From: Acidobacteriota bacterium
GTDB taxonomy: Bacteria > Acidobacteriota > Terriglobia > Terriglobales > Acidobacteriaceae
Length of the DNA stretch: 32,874 nucleotides
Direction of reading: 5' to 3'
NCBI GenBank assembly: GCA_003225465.1
Contig: QIAH01000393.1
Coordinates: 1-32,874, forward strand
Shown: one piece after another, positions 28,082 through 32,874 of the stretch
How the letters are laid out: every line of letters starts with the position of its first letter
Numbering within the stretch: position 1 is the stretch's first letter
Made by a program: the position numbers and the translations under genes
Notes under the pieces: model-generated
Told to the model about the DNA's origin: nothing
What the model saw: the letters and a program-made list of their open reading frames with translations, nothing else
The model's database searches: none

Positions 28082-29459
28082 TTGCTTGATTTGCCCCCAT
28101 CAGTGCAATGATCAGCGCGCACGCCAGTCCGAAAGCCACGCGCCAACGAACCGGCGCATACGAGAAACAATACTCGCCGCCCGTCGATTCGAGATACATA
28201 TCCAGGATAAGCAGCGGGACTGAAAATACCGCTAGAAACAGAAATGCCGCCGGGAACTCCGGACGCCAACTCCATCGTCCCAGTCCCTTCAACATCTCCC
28301 AAGCCGCCCGCAGCGACTGCGCCCGGAAGAATATCCAGCTCACGCACACCAGGTGGAAGATGAATATCTGTTTGAGCAGTTTGCGGAGCGCTCCCGGAAT
28401 CACCGGCTTGTCCCTCGTAAGCTTCCGTTCCACAGCCAGGCTCGCCCCATGCTGCCCGCCCCAGATGACAAAGGTCCAGTTGGCGCCGTGCCACAAGCCG
28501 CCCAGCAGCATCGTCAGCAGAAGATTCCGGTAGGTCTGCCGCTCTCCATTCCGGTTTCCGCCCAGGGGGATGTAGAGATAATCGCGCAACCACGTGCTGA
28601 GGCTCACATGCCAGCGGCGCCAGAAATCCTGAATGCTGTCCGCAAAATAGGGCTGCCGGAAGTTCACCATGAAATGGAAACCCAGCACCTGCGCGCATCC
28701 CCGGGCAATGTCGCTGTAGCCGCTGAAGTCGCCGTAAATCTGCCACGCGAATGCATACATCCCCAGCAGAGTGACGGGCAAACTCGGTTTCCCGAACGCT
28801 CCGCTAAAGGCCGCATTCGCAATCAAGGCGCAGTTATCCGCGATCACGCACTTGCGAAACAATCCCTCCAGAATGAGCAGCAAGCCATCAAAAGCCTTGT
28901 CCGAATCCCAGTGCCTCGGTTTCTGGACTTGCGGAAGCAGGTGCGCCGGCCGCTGGATGGGACCCGCGATCAGGTGCGGAAATAAGCTGATGAACAACCC
29001 GTAATCCAGAAACGACCGCGACGCAGGTAGCTTCCCCGAGTAGACGTCCACGATGTACGCCACTTCCTGAAATGTGTAGAAGGAGATGCCGGGCGGAAGA
29101 ATGATGAGCAAAACCGGAAGCGAAGCTTTGATTCCCACTCCCGCCAGCACGTGTCCCAGCGAATCCGCAAAAAAGTTGAAGTACTTGAAGAATCCCAGTA
29201 TCGAGAAATTAATCACCAGCGACAGCGTGAGCAGAGACTTGCGAACCCGCGGATCCTTCGCTTCGGCGATCTTGATGGCAATGAAATAGTCGATGACCGT
29301 CGACCCGATCATCAGGCACAGAAACCGCCAATCCCACCAGCCGTAGAATAGGTAGCTCGCCGCCAGCAGGAATCGATTCTGGTTGCGGAATCCGAGCCTC
29401 CAGTAGCACAGGGCTACCACGCAGAGGAAAAGGATAAAGATCGGGGTATCAAAAAGCAT
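28056..29459 (-). CDS. MBOAT-family O-acyltransferase (AlgI/DltB-like)
   Basis: MLFDTPIFILFLCVVALCYWRLGFRNQNRFLLAASYLFYGWWDWRFL; FPHLIAGPIQRPAHLLPQ; FWRRWHVSLSTWLRDYLYIPLGGNRNG; LLGGLWHGANWTFVIWGGQHG. Confidence 0.95.
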   Translation of the reverse strand: MLFDTPIFILFLCVVALCYWRLGFRNQNRFLLAASYLFYGWWDWRFLCLMIGSTVIDYFIAIKIAEAKDPRVRKSLLTLSLVINFSILGFFKYFNFFADSLGHVLAGVGIKASLPVLLIILPPGISFYTFQEVAYIVDVYSGKLPASRSFLDYGLFISLFPHLIAGPIQRPAHLLPQVQKPRHWDSDKAFDGLLLILEGLFRKCVIADNCALIANAAFSGAFGKPSLPVTLLGMYAFAWQIYGDFSGYSDIARGCAQVLGFHFMVNFRQPYFADSIQDFWRRWHVSLSTWLRDYLYIPLGGNRNGERQTYRNLLLTMLLGGLWHGANWTFVIWGGQHGASLAVERKLTRDKPVIPGALRKLLKQIFIFHLVCVSWIFFRAQSLRAAWEMLKGLGRWSWRPEFPAAFLFLAVFSVPLLILDMYLESTGGEYCFSYAPVRWRVAFGLACALIIALMGANQANAFIYFQF

Positions 29460-29877
29460 CGTGAGCTATTTGCGAACGGATCGGAACGCTTGTTGGCACT
29501 GGGGCGTGCGCGATGTCCCTCAGGATAACCCACGTTGGTGCTTCGTGCATGCCGCGGTAGTTCCTTTGGTAATCGGCTCGACTCACCCAACTCTTTGACG
29601 GTTGTCTCCCTGGTCAGTCCCAGGGTGCGTGTGAGGTCGCCGAGTTCTGGAGACCATGCTATCTGAGCTTTATGGTCCTCGAACGGTTGTAACGTTTGTA
29701 GAAGGGCCCAAATTCTGTCCAGGAGCTGATAATCATCCGATTGGACGGGCGGCCATCCTTGGTAACGAAAGTCACAGATCAGGCAATCACCGATTGCGCC
29801 ACGCCCGCAGTTCTACTATCCTTGCGAATATTCCGCTTACAACTTGCGTTTTGAGCCACGCTGTCCAAACCGCGCAT

Positions 29878-30744
29878 TTGACCGTCGAACCACCGCCAGT
29901 GTCGCAATCGCGAGTGCCCCTTTGGCAAATCGTGGTGCTGCTGGGCGTGCTGGCTTGGCTTTACGCTCCTGTCCTCACACACCTGGTGGGCCAGTGGTCG
30001 CACGATCCCAATTATTCCCATGGCTTCTTCGTCCCGGCGTTTTCCTTTTTTGTGATCTGGAGCGAGCGTGATCGGCTGCGAAAATTACCTCTCGAAGCTT
30101 CCTGGTCGGGGCTGCTGGTGCTGGCGTTTGCGCTGATCGTTTTGACGGCCGGCGTTCTGGGCGCCGAACTCTTCCTGTCCCGGTTTTCCTTCTTGCTGGC
30201 CATTGCCGGCCTGGTCGTCCTGATCTACGGATGGAATCATTTCCGCGCCGTCTTCTTTCCGTGGGCGTTCCTGTTGTTCATGATTCCCATTCCCGCCATC
30301 GTTTTCAACCAGATTACGTTCCCGCTGCAGTTGCTGGCTTCGCGCGCAGCCGCGCACACTTTGCCCTGGCTTGGGGTTCCAGTGTTGCGCGAGGGAAACA
30401 TTATCCAGTTGCCGGCCATGGCGCTGGAAGTGGCGGAAGCTTGCAGCGGAATTCGCTCCCTGATGTCCTTGACCACATTAGCCATTATTTACGGCTATCT
30501 TCTGGAGACTCGAACCCCCATTCGCGTTCTGCTGGCGCTCGCCTCGGTTCCGATCGCAGTCATTGCGAACAGCCTGCGCATCATCGGCACCGGCCTGCTG
30601 GTGCAATATTGGGACCCTGACAAGGCGCAAGGCTTTTTTCATACCTTTTCTGGATGGCTGATTTTCGTCGTGTCCCTGGTCTTGCTCTTCTTGCTGCACC
30701 GCGCTCTTCAAGTGTTCTGGAACAAGGGAGGCGCGCGCGCATGA
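29878..30744 (+). CDS. xrt: Exosortase (EpsH/Xrt family)
   Basis: Polytopic with VAEACSGIRSLMSL (Cys), SVPIAVIANSLRI (Arg) and FFHTFSGWLIF (His); start uncertain (track ATG at 29656; in-frame TTG 29851/29878, GTG 29899); N-terminal 74 aa of the track ORF look non-coding. Confidence 0.9.
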   Translation: MTVEPPPVSQSRVPLWQIVVLLGVLAWLYAPVLTHLVGQWSHDPNYSHGFFVPAFSFFVIWSERDRLRKLPLEASWSGLLVLAFALIVLTAGVLGAELFLSRFSFLLAIAGLVVLIYGWNHFRAVFFPWAFLLFMIPIPAIVFNQITFPLQLLASRAAAHTLPWLGVPVLREGNIIQLPAMALEVAEACSGIRSLMSLTTLAIIYGYLLETRTPIRVLLALASVPIAVIANSLRIIGTGLLVQYWDPDKAQGFFHTFSGWLIFVVSLVLLFLLHRALQVFWNKGGARA

Positions 30745-31388
30745 AAAGGCATGCACGGTTCGCGATAGCGCTGCTGCTGCTGCTGGGCACGGCCTTATTC
30801 CTGCAAGCTCGCAACCACGGTGAAGTCTTTCCCGCCCGCAAGCCCCTCTCGGATTTTCCCGAGCAGTTTGGCAGCTGGACCGGCACAAACGTCGAGATCG
30901 GCAAAGACATCCGCGACATCCTCGGGCCCGGCGATTTCCTGCTCCGCGTCTACCGAAACCAGAGCGAGAAGCAACCGAATACCGACCTTTTCATCGCGTA
31001 CTTTCCAAGCCAGCGCGCCGGCGACACCATTCACTCTCCCAAGAATTGCTTGCCGGGAGCCGGTTGGACGCCCATCGATTCTGCTCGCGTCACCGTGTCC
31101 GTTCCGGGCCACGCACCTTTTCCGGCGAATCGGTACGTGATCGCAAAGGGTGGCGATCGCCTCCTGGTTCTCTATTGGTACTGGGCTCACGACCGCGCTG
31201 TCGCCAGCGAATACTGGGCCAAAATCTATCTGGTCACAGACTCGATCCGCATGAATCGCAGCGACGGTTCACTGGTGCGTCTGACCACGCAGATGACGCC
31301 CGGCGAGTCGGTGGACGCTGCCATGGCTCGCCTGCACCCGTTTGCGGGACAGGTGGTCCCCTTGCTCAATCAGTACATTCCCCAATGA
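30741..31388 (+). CDS. epsI: EpsI family protein (exosortase-associated)
   Basis: MKRHARFAIALLLLLGTALFLQARNHGEVFPARKPLSDFPEQFGSWTG; HSPKNCLPGAGWTPI; VLYWYWAHDRAVASEYWAKIYLVTDSI; ATGA overlap with exosortase. Confidence 0.92.
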   Translation: MKRHARFAIALLLLLGTALFLQARNHGEVFPARKPLSDFPEQFGSWTGTNVEIGKDIRDILGPGDFLLRVYRNQSEKQPNTDLFIAYFPSQRAGDTIHSPKNCLPGAGWTPIDSARVTVSVPGHAPFPANRYVIAKGGDRLLVLYWYWAHDRAVASEYWAKIYLVTDSIRMNRSDGSLVRLTTQMTPGESVDAAMARLHPFAGQVVPLLNQYIPQ

Positions 31389-31570
31389 ATCACTCGATCT
31401 TTGGCAAACATACTCTTGTCCCGCATCGCTCCGCGCCGCATGGCGTGGGCGGAATTCGTGACGCGATGATTTTCCCTGCCCGCAGCCATTGCTTCCCGGC
31501 GCAGGGGATGATCGGTATTCCAAACCACCTGGCGCGTTCAACGCGCTCCCATCGGGAGAATCACTCATGA
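31385..31570 (+). CDS. Candidate small ORF (61 aa) bridging epsI and the TPR gene
   Basis: MNHSIFGKHTLVPHRSAPHGVGGIRDAMIFPARSHCFPAQGMIGIPNHLARSTRSHRENHS*; start overlaps epsI stop (ATGA) and stop overlaps the next ATG (ATGA); composition not convincingly protein-like. Confidence 0.3.
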   Translation: MNHSIFGKHTLVPHRSAPHGVGGIRDAMIFPARSHCFPAQGMIGIPNHLARSTRSHRENHS

Positions 31571-32874
31571 GGCGTGCTTCAGCGTTCCGCCTGTTCTTCA
31601 TTCTCACTCTGCTCGCCAGCCTTCTCACGGGCTGTTCGCGTGACCCCAACGTTCGCAAGCAGAAATATTTTGAGAGTGGCCAGCGCTTCTTCGAAAAGAG
31701 CAAGTTCCGTGAAGCCGCCATTCAATACAGCAACGCGATCCAGGTGGATCCGCGCTTTGCCGACGCGCACTATCGCCTCGCCCTGACCTATCTCCGTCTC
31801 GGGGAAGTCAATCGCGGCTATCAGGAACTGCAGCGCACCGTCGAACTCCAGCCCGACAATTACGCGGCTCGCGTCGACATCGCCAACATGTTGATCGCCG
31901 CCAAATTCTTCAAGGAAGCTCAGGAGCAGTTGGACATCCTCACCGCCAAGCAACCCAGCAGTCCTGATGTTCATATGGCGCTGGCGAACTTCAAGGCTCG
32001 TCAGGGCGATCTCGCCGCCGCGATGCAGGAGATGCAGAAAGCGATCGCGCTCGATCCCAACCGCTCCGAGGCGTTCCTGAATTACGCCATCATGCAGATT
32101 CAGGCTCAGCAGTACGATGCCGCCGAAGCTAGCCTCAAAAAGGCCATCGCGCTCGACCCCAAGGCGATGAATGCACAACTCGCGCTGGGCAGTTTCTACC
32201 AGTCTCGTGGCCGTTTCCCCGAGGCCGAAGAGCAATTCAAGCACGCGGTCACCGTCGATCAGAAGAATCCCGATCCCCGATCCTCGCTAGTCCGGCTCTA
32301 CATGATGGAAGGCAAGAAACCCGAAGCTGAGGCTTTCCTTCAGCAAACCAAGCGGGACCTCTCCGGCAACCCGGTCGGCTATCGCATGCTGGGCGACTAC
32401 TACTTCGCCAATGGCGACCTGGACAAGGCGGTGGCTGAGTACGAGTCTCTGAACAAGGAGCATCCCAAGGAACTTCAAACCAAGAAAAACTACATCCAGC
32501 TCCTGATCCTGAAGAATCGCCTGGACGACGCCCGCAAACTGAACGATGAAATCCTGAAGGCGAGCCCGCAGGACAACGAGGCGCTGATTTTTCGCGGTCA
32601 GATCAAAATGCGCGACGGTCACTTGGACGAGGCCATCAGTGCTTTGCAAGCTGCCCTTAAGAGCGATCCCGATAACGGCGTCGGGCACTACCAACTGGGT
32701 CTGGCTTTCGATCAGCAAGGCAATCTCTCGCGCGCGGAAACCGAGTGGCGCGACGCGGTTCGCCTGAAACCCGACCTCATGGAAGCTCAACGCGCCCTGG
32801 CTGCTGTCTCCATCCGCAAAAGCGATTGGGACAGCCTCAACCAGATCTCCTCCACCATCATTACTGCGCAGCCC
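31567..32874 (+). CDS. TPR-repeat lipoprotein of exosortase locus (PrsT-like), truncated by window end; absent from the ORF track
   Basis: MRRASAFRLFFILTLLASLLTGC|SRDPNVRKQKYFESGQRFFEKSKFREAAIQYSNAIQVDPRFADAHYRLALTYLRLGE...; consecutive TPR units to the end of the window. Confidence 0.9.
   Translation, partial: MRRASAFRLFFILTLLASLLTGCSRDPNVRKQKYFESGQRFFEKSKFREAAIQYSNAIQVDPRFADAHYRLALTYLRLGEVNRGYQELQRTVELQPDNYAARVDIANMLIAAKFFKEAQEQLDILTAKQPSSPDVHMALANFKARQGDLAAAMQEMQKAIALDPNRSEAFLNYAIMQIQAQQYDAAEASLKKAIALDPKAMNAQLALGSFYQSRGRFPEAEEQFKHAVTVDQKNPDPRSSLVRLYMMEGKKPEAEAFLQQTKRDLSGNPVGYRMLGDYYFANGDLDKAVAEYESLNKEHPKELQTKKNYIQLLILKNRLDDARKLNDEILKASPQDNEALIFRGQIKMRDGHLDEAISALQAALKSDPDNGVGHYQLGLAFDQQGNLSRAETEWRDAVRLKPDLMEAQRALAAVSIRKSDWDSLNQISSTIITAQP

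Noticed and set aside
29492-29511. Possible sigma-54 promoter TTGGCACtggggcgtGC upstream of the exosortase
   Set aside because: Spacing between GG and GC is one base too long and the -12 TTGC is poor; combined with the GAFTGA-less regulator there is no support
29608-29625. Hairpin CCCTGG-TCAGTC-CCAGGG
   Set aside because: Only a 6-bp stem, no U-tract or conserved riboswitch features; likely chance
31579-32790. Minus-strand ORFs 31579-32244 and 32287-32790
   Set aside because: Antisense to the clear TPR lipoprotein coding frame that the track omits because it is open at the window end
1-32874. CRISPR arrays, tRNA/rRNA genes, transposases, phage genes
   Set aside because: Looked for regularly spaced repeats, cloverleaf-like sequences and recombinase motifs by eye; none convincing

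Overview
The window looks acidobacterial, judging by gene content and intergenic repeat style (inference). It is dominated by a large exopolysaccharide (EPS) / exosortase locus. On the minus strand, a nearly gapless run from about 26643 down to 6762 encodes: an AAA+/Fis regulator, a Wza-type export protein, an outer-membrane barrel, a Wzz/GumC chain-length protein, an ExeA-like ATPase, a BY-kinase-like ATPase, a polyprenyl-phosphate sugar transferase, a GT2, an O-antigen-ligase/polymerase-like protein, a methyltransferase, an asparagine-synthase-like amidotransferase, a sulfotransferase-glycosyltransferase fusion, a beta-helix protein, a small membrane protein and a GT39-like membrane protein. 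An MBOAT/SGNH acylation pair lies upstream on the same strand. Divergent to that pair are an exosortase, EpsI, a possible tiny ORF and a TPR lipoprotein that runs off the window. The left end holds an OmpR/PhoB-type two-component pair, a fatty acid desaturase, and a plus-strand lipoprotein paralogue of the beta-helix protein. The best second-look items are a regulator that has lost GAFTGA and other bEBP residues, the sulfotransferase-GT fusion, a Pho-box-like 11-bp tandem repeat near the two-component system, REP-like palindromes (one inside the operon), a structured promoter region upstream of the operon, and two small ORFs missing from the ORF track. All family assignments come from reading motifs, with no database search.
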